NCBI GenBank assembly: GCA_900314645.1
Contig: OMWB01000024.1
Location: forward strand, 1 to 64,000
Source: an uncultured Actinomycetes bacterium
GTDB taxonomy: Bacteria; Actinomycetota; Coriobacteriia; Coriobacteriales; Atopobiaceae
Reading direction: 5' to 3'
Length of the DNA: 64,000 nucleotides
In this document: positions 24,518-32,706 of the stretch, piece by piece
Numbering within the stretch: the first letter of the stretch is position 1
Layout: each line of letters begins with the position of its first letter
The notes under the pieces: generated by a model
The model's input: the letters and a program-made list of their open reading frames with translations, nothing else
What the model was told of the DNA's origin: nothing
Database searches by the model: none
Program-made: the position numbers and the translations under genes

Positions 24518-24862
24518 GTGGAGATGCGGTTTCAAAGCCTGACGGTGCGGCCGCTCGTCTCGTGGTGGCAGCGGTTGCGCGGCCTTCTGGGTACGGATCG
24601 CTCCGCAGGAACGGTCGCCCTCATGGATTGCTTTTCTATCCATACGTTCTGGATGAGCTATGCGATTGACGTGGCCTTTGTGCGCTCCGATGGCTACGTG
24701 CTCAGAAGCTTGAGGAATCTGCCGCCATGGCGCGTGGCTTCGTGCCGTGGTACGTCGTACGTGCTCGAACGGCCCTCGCGGGGAGCCCCTTGGCCCCAGG
24801 CGGGCAGTTGGGTGCACTGTGTGGACGGAACAATACGCGCCGGGAAGGGGAGTGCGCAATGA
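24518..24862 (+). CDS. DUF192 family protein
   Basis: 114 aa. WWQRLRGLLGT, then MDCFSIHTFWMSYAIDVAF and LPPWRV...VLE are the DUF192 signature (R-G-L-(M/L)-(F/G), a (C)-x-(I/V)-(H)-(T/S)-x-(G/F)-M block, then (P/W)-x-x-x). A GTG at 24518 directly after the previous stop, or the ATG at 24524, is the start. Its role in pilus assembly is unknown, but it is embedded in the operon with overlapping genes. Confidence 0.8.
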   Translation: MEMRFQSLTVRPLVSWWQRLRGLLGTDRSAGTVALMDCFSIHTFWMSYAIDVAFVRSDGYVLRSLRNLPPWRVASCRGTSYVLERPSRGAPWPQAGSWVHCVDGTIRAGKGSAQ

Positions 24863-25482
24863 GTGTGCAAACGTTGGATGGTCGCTCGGAGCGGAGCCGA
24901 GAGTTGTGTTCGGCTGAGAAGACGGAGGAGCTTGCAACCAAGGTCTGCCCACAGTGCGGTCAGGTGCTCTTCAATGACATGGCTGTCTGCTATGGGTGCC
25001 TCTACGACTTCACGCGGGCGGGGGTGCGGCGCGCGCCGACGCTGCCCGAGCCTCTGCTGAGGCGCGAGGTTACGGTGTTGGGGAGCGAGGTGTCCAGTAA
25101 GGAGGCCCCGGCGGATGCCGATGCCGGCGGTACCCCACGTATCATCACGCAGTCGCGTGCGCGCGACCCAGAGCTGGCAATCCTTGTCCAGACGGGAGAC
25201 GTTGACCTTGTCGTGCCCCTTCCTCCGCGCGGGCTTATGGTGGGCCGCCTCGCCTCGAACGACATCGTCCTGCATTCGCGCGCCGTCTCGAAGCGACACG
25301 TCTTCCTCGTCCCCAACGGTTGGACAGCTATCGTCCAGGACCAGGGGGCCACCAACCCCGCCATCCTGAAAGGAGAGGAGATTGTCGGCGGCAAGACCAT
25401 GTGCTTGGGCGACACGCTCAACGTCTGTGGGTCGCTCCTGACGCTCGTTGAGGCAAAGAAAGCGCCTTCTAATGCTTCATGA
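24859..25482 (+). CDS. Zinc-ribbon and FHA domain protein
   Basis: 207 aa; the ATG overlaps the DUF192 stop as ATGA. A zinc ribbon (CPQCG and CYGC, about residues 33-52) is followed by a linker and an FHA domain (about 120-200) with the expected glycine-arginine at the first strand (MVGRLASNDIVL), then S-x-x-H (SKRHV) and a distal N (TNPAIL). FHA domains bind phosphothreonine, so this protein may link pilus assembly to a Ser/Thr kinase. Last gene of the Tad operon. Confidence 0.82.
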   Translation: MSVQTLDGRSERSRELCSAEKTEELATKVCPQCGQVLFNDMAVCYGCLYDFTRAGVRRAPTLPEPLLRREVTVLGSEVSSKEAPADADAGGTPRIITQSRARDPELAILVQTGDVDLVVPLPPRGLMVGRLASNDIVLHSRAVSKRHVFLVPNGWTAIVQDQGATNPAILKGEEIVGGKTMCLGDTLNVCGSLLTLVEAKKAPSNAS

Positions 25483-25554
25483 TGGCATCAAAGACCTTTG
25501 GTATCCTTATCCCTGTCTGTGCAAAGTGGTTAGTACGTATGACAGGAGATGCAC

Positions 25555-27495
25555 ATGGCCCACATGAAGGCTCCGACCAGGCGCGTGCTCTTTGTCGTGG
25601 TCGCGATGCTCTTGGCTTTTGCCCTGAGCCCGCGGACTGCGCTTGCACGCGATTACAGCATTGACCAGGTGGACATCGAGGCGACAGTCGGCTCGGACGG
25701 ATCGCTCTCGGTCAAGGAAGTGCGCGAGTTTGACTTCAACGGCTCGTTCCACGGCGTCTACTGGCGTATCCCCACAGGTTCTTACCAGGGGCGTTCCATA
25801 GACACCACCATCCTCTCGGTGGGAGAGATCATCGACGGCAACTACGTCGAGTTCAACCAGTCCACCTCGGGTGCAGAGCATACGTACGAGCTCGACGAGT
25901 ACTACTCGTATGTCCAGGTGAAGCTGTACTCGTCCCACGAGGACGAGTCGGCGCAGTTTGCCATCGTCTACCACGACAGCAATCTCGCGACGCGCTACGA
26001 TGACACCGCGGAGCTGTACTGGAAGTTTGTGTCCGACGGCTGGGACGTGGAGTCCAAAAACGTCAACTGCACCATCCACCTGCCGGTTCCCGGTGGGGAA
26101 GAGGTTGTGGGCGGAGACAATGTCCGTGCCTGGGGCCATGGCCCGCTCGACGCGAACGTGGGCTTCTCCAACGGCGACGTTATCTATCAGGTTCCCGGTG
26201 TGGGTACGAGCGAGTTCGCCGAGGCGCGCATCGCCTTCCCGGCGGAGTGGCTCTCCGAGGTGCAGTCGGTCGGTTATTCCCAGCTTGAGTACATCATGTA
26301 CGAGGAACAGGCGTGGGCCGACGAGGCCAATGCCAAGCGTCATCGGGCACGCATCATGATTGGTGGCGCGACGGTGATCTGCGCTGCCGTTCCCCTTGCC
26401 ACGGCCGTCTTCGGGTTCATCTCGCGTAGGCGGTATGCCAAGCTGCACAAGCCCCAGTTTGATGACAAGTACTTCCGCGACGTGCCCTCTTATGACCATC
26501 CGGCCGTGCTCGGTGCCCTCCTGAACGGAGGTAATGCCACCAATGAGGGACTGACGGCGTCGCTTATGCGCCTGACGGACCAAGGCTTCGCGAAGCTCGA
26601 GCTCGTCAAGTACGAGGAGAAGAAGCTCTTCGGTACCAAGGTCACGGAGGACTACTGCCTGACGCCACTCCGGTGGCCGGCCAATAGGTCCTCTAGCGAT
26701 ACCGCGCGCATCGACTACAAGACGATGGATTTCCTCTTCCAGGATCTCGCACCCAAGGCCTCCAAGATCACGGGAACTCGCGATGCGCTGTACTTCAAGA
26801 GCATTGAGAAGGTGGCGAAGAAGTATCCCGAGGAATATGACAACTACCGCAGGTCGTGGGAAGGCACGGTTGAGTCCGTGTGCGAGAGCCGTGGCTTCTT
26901 CAAGGATGACCACAACACGAGCGGCGTGCCGGTGATCCTTGCGGGCATCGTGGACGTCCTGGTGGGTGTTGCTGGGTTCTTTGCCTTCTCCTTCATGGGT
27001 GCAAACTTCCTCATGATTATCGCCCTGCCGCTGTTCGCGGTTCTGGTGGGTGTTGGCCTGGTAATCCTTGGCTCAAGCTTCGAGAAGCGCTCGCAGGAGG
27101 CGCTGGAGCTGACCGCCCAGCTGGAGGCCCTGAGGCGCTGGCTGAAGGACTTCACGCGCCTTGAGGAGGCAGTGCCCCGCGACGTGGTTCTGTGGAACCG
27201 CCTGCTGATTATGGCCGTGGTGCTCGGCGTGGCTGACGAGGTCATCAAGCAGCTGCGCATGGTCGCTCCCGAGCTGCTGAATGACGTAGCGCTTGCTTCC
27301 ACGTACGGCTGGTACTACGGGCACGGTCCGTCCATGCCCATGCGCTCGTTCAGCGAAGCTGCCGCAACTGCCCACTCGGTGAGCACGGCTGCGCTCTCGT
27401 CCTCGTCTGACAGTGGCGGCGGCGGAGGCGGCGGTGGCTTCTCCGGAGGCGGAGGTGGCGGCTTCGGCGGCGGCGGAGGCGGCGGTGCCTTCTAG
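25555..27495 (+). CDS. DUF2207 membrane protein with glycine-rich tail
   Basis: 646 aa. The start at 25555 is chosen because GGAG lies 6 nt upstream; codons at 25549 and 25564 are alternatives. It has a signal peptide (about residues 1-32), then a beta-rich DUF2207 domain (YSIDQVDIEATVGSDGSLSV; VYWRIP). Membrane segments lie near residues 265-285 and 465-510. The tail is a run of Gly with Phe and Ser (SGGGGGGGGFSGGGGGGF), typical of the family. Function is unknown. It is separate from the Tad operon by its own upstream region. Confidence 0.85.
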   Translation: MAHMKAPTRRVLFVVVAMLLAFALSPRTALARDYSIDQVDIEATVGSDGSLSVKEVREFDFNGSFHGVYWRIPTGSYQGRSIDTTILSVGEIIDGNYVEFNQSTSGAEHTYELDEYYSYVQVKLYSSHEDESAQFAIVYHDSNLATRYDDTAELYWKFVSDGWDVESKNVNCTIHLPVPGGEEVVGGDNVRAWGHGPLDANVGFSNGDVIYQVPGVGTSEFAEARIAFPAEWLSEVQSVGYSQLEYIMYEEQAWADEANAKRHRARIMIGGATVICAAVPLATAVFGFISRRRYAKLHKPQFDDKYFRDVPSYDHPAVLGALLNGGNATNEGLTASLMRLTDQGFAKLELVKYEEKKLFGTKVTEDYCLTPLRWPANRSSSDTARIDYKTMDFLFQDLAPKASKITGTRDALYFKSIEKVAKKYPEEYDNYRRSWEGTVESVCESRGFFKDDHNTSGVPVILAGIVDVLVGVAGFFAFSFMGANFLMIIALPLFAVLVGVGLVILGSSFEKRSQEALELTAQLEALRRWLKDFTRLEEAVPRDVVLWNRLLIMAVVLGVADEVIKQLRMVAPELLNDVALASTYGWYYGHGPSMPMRSFSEAAATAHSVSTAALSSSSDSGGGGGGGGFSGGGGGGFGGGGGGGAF

Positions 27496-27581
27496 TTACG
27501 TGTGACCTTCCTTCACAAATCGCAAATTGTTGTTTGACGTGAGGGAATAGTCTGCTATAGTAACTACTCGCTGACGCACTC

Positions 27582-27657
27582 GGCTGGGTAGCTCAGTTGG
27601 TAGAGCAGGGGACTGAAAATCCCTGTGTCGGGGGTTCGACTCCCTCCCCAGCCACCA
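27582..27657 (+). tRNA. tRNA-Phe (GAA), CCA encoded
   Basis: 76 nt fold into a full cloverleaf: acceptor GGCTGGG/CCCAGCC, D-arm GCTCAGTTGGTAGAGC, anticodon loop CTGAAAA with anticodon GAA, variable loop GTGTC, T-loop TTCGACT. The 3' CCA is encoded. Confidence 0.97.
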
Positions 27658-27670
27658 TTTGAACTCTGAG

Positions 27671-27700
27671 AGACGCTCCTACCGGGGCGTCTTTTCTTTT
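27671..27700 (+). terminator. Terminator after tRNA-Phe
   Basis: Arms AGACGCTCC/GGGGCGTCT around TACC, followed by a T-rich tract (CTTTTCTTTT). It begins 14 nt after the tRNA 3' end. Confidence 0.8.
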
Positions 27701-27738
27701 GCGGAAACGTCCCGCGGGGAGGGAGGCGAACCCCTAAA

Positions 27739-27830
27739 GCGCTTGTTGACACTGCGGGGTCCCTTTCGGTCAACATCAGCAGGCTGAGGCTGATGTTGAC
27801 CGAAAGGGACCCCGCAGTGTCAACAAGCGC
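27739..27830. repeat. Long perfect palindrome, family GTTGAC-N18-GTCAAC (copy 1)
   Basis: Arms of 42 bp (27739-27780 and 27789-27830) are perfect reverse complements with an 8-nt loop. Each arm contains GTTGAC, an 18-nt variable core, then GTCAAC. It lies between the tRNA-Phe terminator and the convergent acylphosphatase gene. Copies 2 and 3 are at 37095-37189 and 57741-57854 with different cores. Confidence 0.9.
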
Positions 27831-27842
27831 AGAATGATTCCG

Positions 27843-28187
27843 CTACCACGAGCGGAAGCGCACGGTGAAGTCGTGCTCGTCCTCCACCACAGGGATGCTT
27901 TCCTTCTCGGCAATGACGTAGTCGATGGGGTAGCGCGCATACGCGCGGTTGAATCTCCCAAAGAACTGTGCTATTTGGTCGTCCGTCCCCTGGAGCTCCA
28001 TACTGACGGTGCCGTTCGCCTCGTTTCTCACCCAGCCCGTCGCGCCGACACTGTGTGCCTCGCTCCGCGCGGTCCATCGGAAACCTACGCCCTGCACTTC
28101 GCCTATAAACGACATGCGCAAACGTCTTAACTTATTTTCTTCTTGATGTGCTTCACGTATGGAGGGATTCTCACCAAAGCTGCTCAT
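27843..28187 (-). CDS. acyP: Acylphosphatase
   Basis: 114 aa from the ATG at 28187 (AGAGGT upstream). The acylphosphatase core is clear: GEVQGVGFRWTARSEA (usual G-x-V-Q-G-V-(G/F)-(F/Y)-R) and GWVRNEANGTVSMELQG (usual G-W-V-(R/K)-N-x-x-(D/N)-G-x-V). The catalytic Arg and Asn are both present. About 30 extra N-terminal residues lie before the domain. It hydrolyses acylphosphates such as acetyl or carbamoyl phosphate. Confidence 0.92.
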   Translation of the reverse strand: MSSFGENPSIREAHQEENKLRRLRMSFIGEVQGVGFRWTARSEAHSVGATGWVRNEANGTVSMELQGTDDQIAQFFGRFNRAYARYPIDYVIAEKESIPVVEDEHDFTVRFRSW

Positions 28188-28288
28188 GGGTACCTCTCGG
28201 CACGTAGGCTCCACAATCTTGCGTACAATGTAGCATCAAACACGCCTTTCTTCATCTTTGACGCCTTCGTCATGCCTTGGAGGTCCAA

Positions 28289-29215
28289 ATGCCGGCACTG
28301 TTCAACCTTCTGTCCGACTCCACGTGTGACTTCTCGGTTGAGGATTCCACGCGCATGGACGTCACCATCCTGCCGTTCACGTATACCGAGGCGGGCAAGG
28401 CGGACGGCGGTTTCCACGGTGTGGATGACCAGTTCCAGTCGCGTAGCGCGCACGAGTTCTATCAGGCCATCAGGGACGGTGCCGCGCCCATGACGTCGCA
28501 GCCCTCCCAGCTGGTGTTCGAGGAGGCCTTCCGCTCCGCGCTTGAGACGGGCTTGCCCAGCGTGCTCTTCTGCATCACGAGCGCGCTCTCGGGCGGCTAC
28601 AACGGCGCGTGTACGGCGCTTGACCGCCTGAAGGAGGAGATGGGCACGGACGACCTGCCCATCTACATCGTCGATTGCGGCGTCACCTCAACGGCGCAGT
28701 ATCTCATGGTGGAGCAGGCCGCACGCATGCGCGACAACGGCGCGACGGCGCAGGAGGTCTACGAGTGGGCGCTTGAGGCGCGCTATCATGTCCAGACGCT
28801 CTTTATGGTCGACAACCTCGACACGCTGCATCGCGGCGGGCGCGTGCCCAAGGGCGTTGCCGTGGTTGCCGGCGCGCTTGACGCCAAACCAATGCTCACC
28901 TTCAACCTTGACGGATCCCTCAAGATCGTGGGCGTGAGCCGCGGCCGCAACAAGGGCATGAAGCGCCTCGTGAAGTTCTACGAAGAGAGCCATGATTCGT
29001 CGCAGTATGGGTCGGTCGTCGCGATCGGCAACGCCGACTGCCCCGAGGACCTCGAGCGCTACATCGAGCTGCTGAAGAAGGCTGATCCGTCCGTCCGCAT
29101 CATGACGTCAAACATCGGCCCCACCATCGGCTGCCACGTTGGACCCGGCATGATGTCATGCGTATGCTGGGGCGCCGACCGTCGTCTCAAGAAGGGCAAA
29201 GGCCTCCTCAAGTAA
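28289..29215 (+). CDS. DegV family fatty-acid-binding protein
   Basis: 308 aa. The ATG at 28289 has GGAGG upstream. It has the DegV pattern: LLSDSTCDFSVE at the N-terminus, TSQPSQLVFEEAFR (binding loop), FCITSALSGGYNGA, TLFMVDNLDTLHRGGRV, and GPTIGCHVGPGMMS near the C-terminus (usual G-x-V-(I/V)-G-(T/A)-H-x-G-P-G). DegV proteins bind fatty acids; some are FakB subunits supplying fatty-acid kinase. Confidence 0.92.
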   Translation: MPALFNLLSDSTCDFSVEDSTRMDVTILPFTYTEAGKADGGFHGVDDQFQSRSAHEFYQAIRDGAAPMTSQPSQLVFEEAFRSALETGLPSVLFCITSALSGGYNGACTALDRLKEEMGTDDLPIYIVDCGVTSTAQYLMVEQAARMRDNGATAQEVYEWALEARYHVQTLFMVDNLDTLHRGGRVPKGVAVVAGALDAKPMLTFNLDGSLKIVGVSRGRNKGMKRLVKFYEESHDSSQYGSVVAIGNADCPEDLERYIELLKKADPSVRIMTSNIGPTIGCHVGPGMMSCVCWGADRRLKKGKGLLK

Positions 29216-29347
29216 CGGACAACGACGCACAAGAAAACGAATGACTCTACGCCGGATGCATTCTTTGTGCAACTAGCAATCGATGAAAGTACCAAAATCG
29301 CTCCCCTTCGTGATAGAATAGTGAAGGTGTCACGAAAGGGGAGCCTT

Positions 29348-29851
29348 ATGTATGAGGTAGGGGAGTACATCGTTCATCCTGGCCAGGGCGTCTGCCGTGT
29401 TGACGAGGTGGTGGATTCTCCGCAACAGACGTACATGCTCATGCCCGTCGGAGTACGTCATCCCATCCGCATCAGCTTCCCCGTGTCCAGCGAGTCCCGC
29501 CTGCGTCCGGTGGTCAGCTCCGAAGAGGCCCAAGCCCTCATCAACGACTACGCTGACCTGCGCATCATTGAGTATCAAGGTCGTGCGGGCGCCCTCGAGG
29601 AGGAGTTCTTCCGGGGAGAGATCAAGAACGGCACCTGCCGTGACACGGTGGCGGTTGTCAAGACCTTCCGCGAGCGCATCGCCGAGGTCAGGGCGCGCAA
29701 CAAGAAGCCGCCCGTGGCCTACGAGCGCATCCTCAAGCAGGCGCGCGACCGCTCGCTTGCGGAGCTGTCCGTGGCGCTCGACATGTCCCCTGAAGACGTG
29801 GTGGCGCTTTTCCAGCAGCAGGATCCCACGTTTTCCGCAGAGAACAACTAG
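29348..29851 (+). CDS. carD: CarD/CdnL-type RNA polymerase-binding regulator
   Basis: 167 aa. The N-terminus YEVGEYIVHPGQGVCRVDEV is the CarD/TRCF RNA-polymerase-interacting domain. The helical C-terminal half (EERFRERIAEVRARNKKPPV-like) binds promoter DNA in the family. The start at 29348 has AAAGGGGAG upstream. CarD stabilises open promoter complexes, especially at rRNA genes, in actinobacteria. Confidence 0.9.
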   Translation: MYEVGEYIVHPGQGVCRVDEVVDSPQQTYMLMPVGVRHPIRISFPVSSESRLRPVVSSEEAQALINDYADLRIIEYQGRAGALEEEFFRGEIKNGTCRDTVAVVKTFRERIAEVRARNKKPPVAYERILKQARDRSLAELSVALDMSPEDVVALFQQQDPTFSAENN

Positions 29852-30001
29852 ACGCGCGGCCCATGTAGGCTTTGCGTGAACGCCGCGGCGTTTGCGCTGC
29901 TGCACGTTTCAAATCGCGTTCAAATGCTGCGCTTTTTGGAACATAGTTGATGCACTTCGGTAGAATGGGCAGACACGCCTTGAGCCCGATTGGAGATTGC
30001 C

Positions 30002-30298
30002 ATGCCCATGCCACTTGATCAGTCAACGAACCGCGCCATCATCACGGTGCTCGGATCTGACCGCTCAGGCATCGTCGCCGCAGTCGCGGGCACCCTCGCA
30101 GAGTACGACGTGAACATCCTGGACATCTCGCAGACCATCCTGCAGGGCATCTTCACCATGACGATGCTCGTTGACCTCGAGTCCGCCAAGGTTGAGTTCT
30201 CGGTGCTCCAGGCACAGCTCGACGAGCTGTCGCACACGTTGGGCGTGCAGATCACGATGCAGCGCGAAGAGGTCTTCCGGTACATGTACCGCCTCTAG
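30002..30298 (+). CDS. ACT-domain protein (UPF0237 type)
   Basis: 98 aa, essentially one ACT domain: NRAIITVLGSDRSGIVAAVA, then YDVNILDISQTILQGIFTM. The start at 30002 has GGAG 6 nt upstream. Family members sense amino acids and are often next to a UPF0210 gene; here the neighbour downstream is citrate synthase, 22 bp away, so the two are probably co-transcribed. Confidence 0.88.
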   Translation: MPMPLDQSTNRAIITVLGSDRSGIVAAVAGTLAEYDVNILDISQTILQGIFTMTMLVDLESAKVEFSVLQAQLDELSHTLGVQITMQREEVFRYMYRL

Positions 30299-30320
30299 CG
30301 CTCTTCCCTAAGGAGGCACA

Positions 30321-31775
30321 ATGTCAGAGTCGGCCCTCCCGAAGCGGTTCCGCAAGCTGCTCTCCGCCAAGGAGACTTCCGCGCTCATGCGTGTCATGGA
30401 CGCCTATCCCATGCCGTCGGTTGGCCTGGGCATCGACAGCGATGCCCAGCAGCTCTATGACGGCATGAACCATGCAGACCATGTCCCCACCGAGCTCTAT
30501 GAGCTGTACGACGTGAAGCGCGGACTGCGCAACGCTGACGGCTCGGGCGTGCTCGTCGGCCTGACCACGGTCTCGAGCGTTCATGGCTACAACAAGATCA
30601 ACGGTAAGGTCGTGCCCGACGAGGGCCGGCTCACGGTGCGCGGCTACGATATGGCCGACCTCGTCGCAGGTGCCCAGGCGGAGGACCGCTTTGGCTATGA
30701 GGAGGTTGCCTACCTGCTGATTGCCGGCTCGCTGCCCAACAAGGACCAGCTCGCGGACTTCTGCGAGCGCGTGGGCTCGCGCCGCGAGCTCCCCGAGGGC
30801 TACCTCGCCATCTTCCCGCGCATGGCGTATCGCCCGTCCATCATGAACGTCCTGCAGCGCGCGACGCTCCTGCTGTACGCCTTTGACCCCACGCCTGACG
30901 ACACCAAGCCCATCCACGAGGTGGACGTGGCCCTCTCGCTTCTGGGTCGCTGGCCGCGCGTTGCCTCCATTGCCTACGCGGCGGAGAACTCGGAGCGTTA
31001 CGACCAGAAGCTGCGCATTCCGCCGGCGCGCACGGACTATTCCATTGCCGAGAGCATCCTCGACGTGCTGCGTGGCGACGAGGGCTTCACGCGTGAGGAG
31101 GCGCTGCTGCTTGACGTCATGCTCATGCTGCACGCGGAGCACGGCGGCGGCAACAACTCCACGTTCACCACGCGTGTGCTCTCGTCCTCGGGCACCGACG
31201 CGTACTCGGCCTACGCTGCGGCGCTCGGCTCGCTCAAGGGCCCCAAGCACGGTGGCGCCAACTACAAGGCCGGAGAGATGATCGAGGACATAGCGGCTCA
31301 CGTCTCCAATTGGGAGAGCGACGACGAGGTGGCCCTCTACCTCACCAAGATCCTGCAGCGCGACGCCTTTGACCGCACGGGCCTCATCTATGGCCTGGGC
31401 CATGCGGTCTACACCGTGACCGATCCGCGTGCCGAGATCGTCAAGCGTTACGCGGCGAAGCTTGCGGCAGAGAAGGGCCAGGCAGACAAGCTCGAGCTCA
31501 TCAAGCGCGTGGAGCGCCTGGGCCCGGAGGTCATGCGCAACGTGCGTGGTATCACCAAGCCCATCTCCACCAACATCGACATGTACACGGGCTTCGTGTA
31601 CCAGATGCTGGGCGTTCCTCGCGAGCTCTTCACGCCGATCTTTGCCATCGCGCGCATGGCAGGCTGGGCGGCGCACCGCATGGAGGAGCTGTATGGCCCG
31701 GCGCGCATCATCAGGCCGGCATACAACGCCGTGATGAAACGGACAGACTACACCCCGCTGGCAGAGCGGGACTAG
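30321..31775 (+). CDS. Citrate/2-methylcitrate synthase
   Basis: 484 aa; AAGGAGG precedes the ATG. Catalytic blocks are visible: LMLHAEHGGGNNSTFTTRV (His and Asn), SLKGPKHGGANYKA (usual G-P-x-H-G-G-A-N), and a GLGHAVYTVTDPRA block with the third His/Asp. It condenses acetyl- or propionyl-CoA with oxaloacetate. In anaerobic Coriobacteriia it probably supplies glutamate rather than a full TCA cycle (inference). About 60 extra N-terminal residues relative to short citrate synthases. Confidence 0.92.
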   Translation: MSESALPKRFRKLLSAKETSALMRVMDAYPMPSVGLGIDSDAQQLYDGMNHADHVPTELYELYDVKRGLRNADGSGVLVGLTTVSSVHGYNKINGKVVPDEGRLTVRGYDMADLVAGAQAEDRFGYEEVAYLLIAGSLPNKDQLADFCERVGSRRELPEGYLAIFPRMAYRPSIMNVLQRATLLLYAFDPTPDDTKPIHEVDVALSLLGRWPRVASIAYAAENSERYDQKLRIPPARTDYSIAESILDVLRGDEGFTREEALLLDVMLMLHAEHGGGNNSTFTTRVLSSSGTDAYSAYAAALGSLKGPKHGGANYKAGEMIEDIAAHVSNWESDDEVALYLTKILQRDAFDRTGLIYGLGHAVYTVTDPRAEIVKRYAAKLAAEKGQADKLELIKRVERLGPEVMRNVRGITKPISTNIDMYTGFVYQMLGVPRELFTPIFAIARMAGWAAHRMEELYGPARIIRPAYNAVMKRTDYTPLAERD

Positions 31776-31782
31776 GGCATCC

Positions 31783-32616
31783 GTGGCGGCAGACGGTGAC
31801 ATTCGCGTTGTCCTGACGGACCTGGACGACTCGTTCCTTGCGCGGGACAAGTCCCTCCCACAGGAGAACCTTGCCGCGCTCGACCTTCTGGCCGAGCGCG
31901 GCATCGTGTTCATTCCCTGCACGGGACGGCCGGTGGCCGGCGTGCCCGACGTGCTCATGCACCATCCTGCCACCCGTTATGCGGTGGGTTCTAACGGTGG
32001 CGTGGTGATCGACGCGCGCAGTCGCGAGGTGCTGCATCGCTCGGTCATGCCCATCAGCGTGGTCAACGCCGTGTATGAGCAGGTGCGCGAGCTGAACGTG
32101 ACCTTCGATGTGTTCGTGCCTGGCCATGTGCTCGCCGAGCGCGCCCGCTACGACGCGATGGACGGCTTTGGCATTGACGCGGCAAACCTCAACACCATTC
32201 GCTCCCTGCGCGAGCCGAGCGACGTGCCCATGCCTGAGCGTTTGGTTGGCTATGACGGTGCGGAGAAGGTGACCATGTACTGGGGCGACGAGGCGTCCCG
32301 TGATGCGGCGGCGCAGGCCTTGGCGCGCTTCCCTGAGATTGGCGTCACCACATCGCACCCGCGCAACTTCGAGTTTATGGCGGCGGGCACCTCGAAGGGG
32401 AGCGCTCTGAGCTGGATCTGCGAAGACCTCGGCTGCAGTCCTGCGTGCGCCGTGGCGTTTGGAGACTCGGCAAACGACATCCCGATGCTCGTGATTGCCG
32501 GGGACGGCGTGGCCATGGACAACGCGGGGCCAGACGTGAAGGCCGCGGCTGACCACGTATGCGGCTCATGCGATGACGCGGGCCCTGGCCGCTACCTGCA
32601 GGCCCTTCTAGGGTAA
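31783..32616 (+). CDS. HAD-family Cof-type phosphatase
   Basis: 277 aa with a GTG start 8 bp after citrate synthase. HAD motif I reads VVLTDLDDSFL (usual D-x-D-G-T-L, with Gly-Thr replaced by Asp-Ser). Motif II is IPCTGRP, motif III includes the Lys of TSKGSALSWI, and motif IV is GDSANDIPML. The Cof cap domain lies in between. Such enzymes dephosphorylate sugar phosphates or nucleotides; substrate unknown. Confidence 0.87.
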   Translation: MAADGDIRVVLTDLDDSFLARDKSLPQENLAALDLLAERGIVFIPCTGRPVAGVPDVLMHHPATRYAVGSNGGVVIDARSREVLHRSVMPISVVNAVYEQVRELNVTFDVFVPGHVLAERARYDAMDGFGIDAANLNTIRSLREPSDVPMPERLVGYDGAEKVTMYWGDEASRDAAAQALARFPEIGVTTSHPRNFEFMAAGTSKGSALSWICEDLGCSPACAVAFGDSANDIPMLVIAGDGVAMDNAGPDVKAAADHVCGSCDDAGPGRYLQALLG

Positions 32617-32706
32617 CTGTGGCTTCGCGGCCTGCATGGCCGCTGGCTACCCTCATTCTGGGATAATGAACCCGTTAGCTGGTTTACGGGCGAAAGGTGT
32701 CCCGAC

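Noticed and set aside
27739..27830. Insertion-sequence terminal inverted repeats
   Set aside because: Arms are separated by only 8 nt and no transposase gene lies between; the structure is a hairpin, not a transposon.
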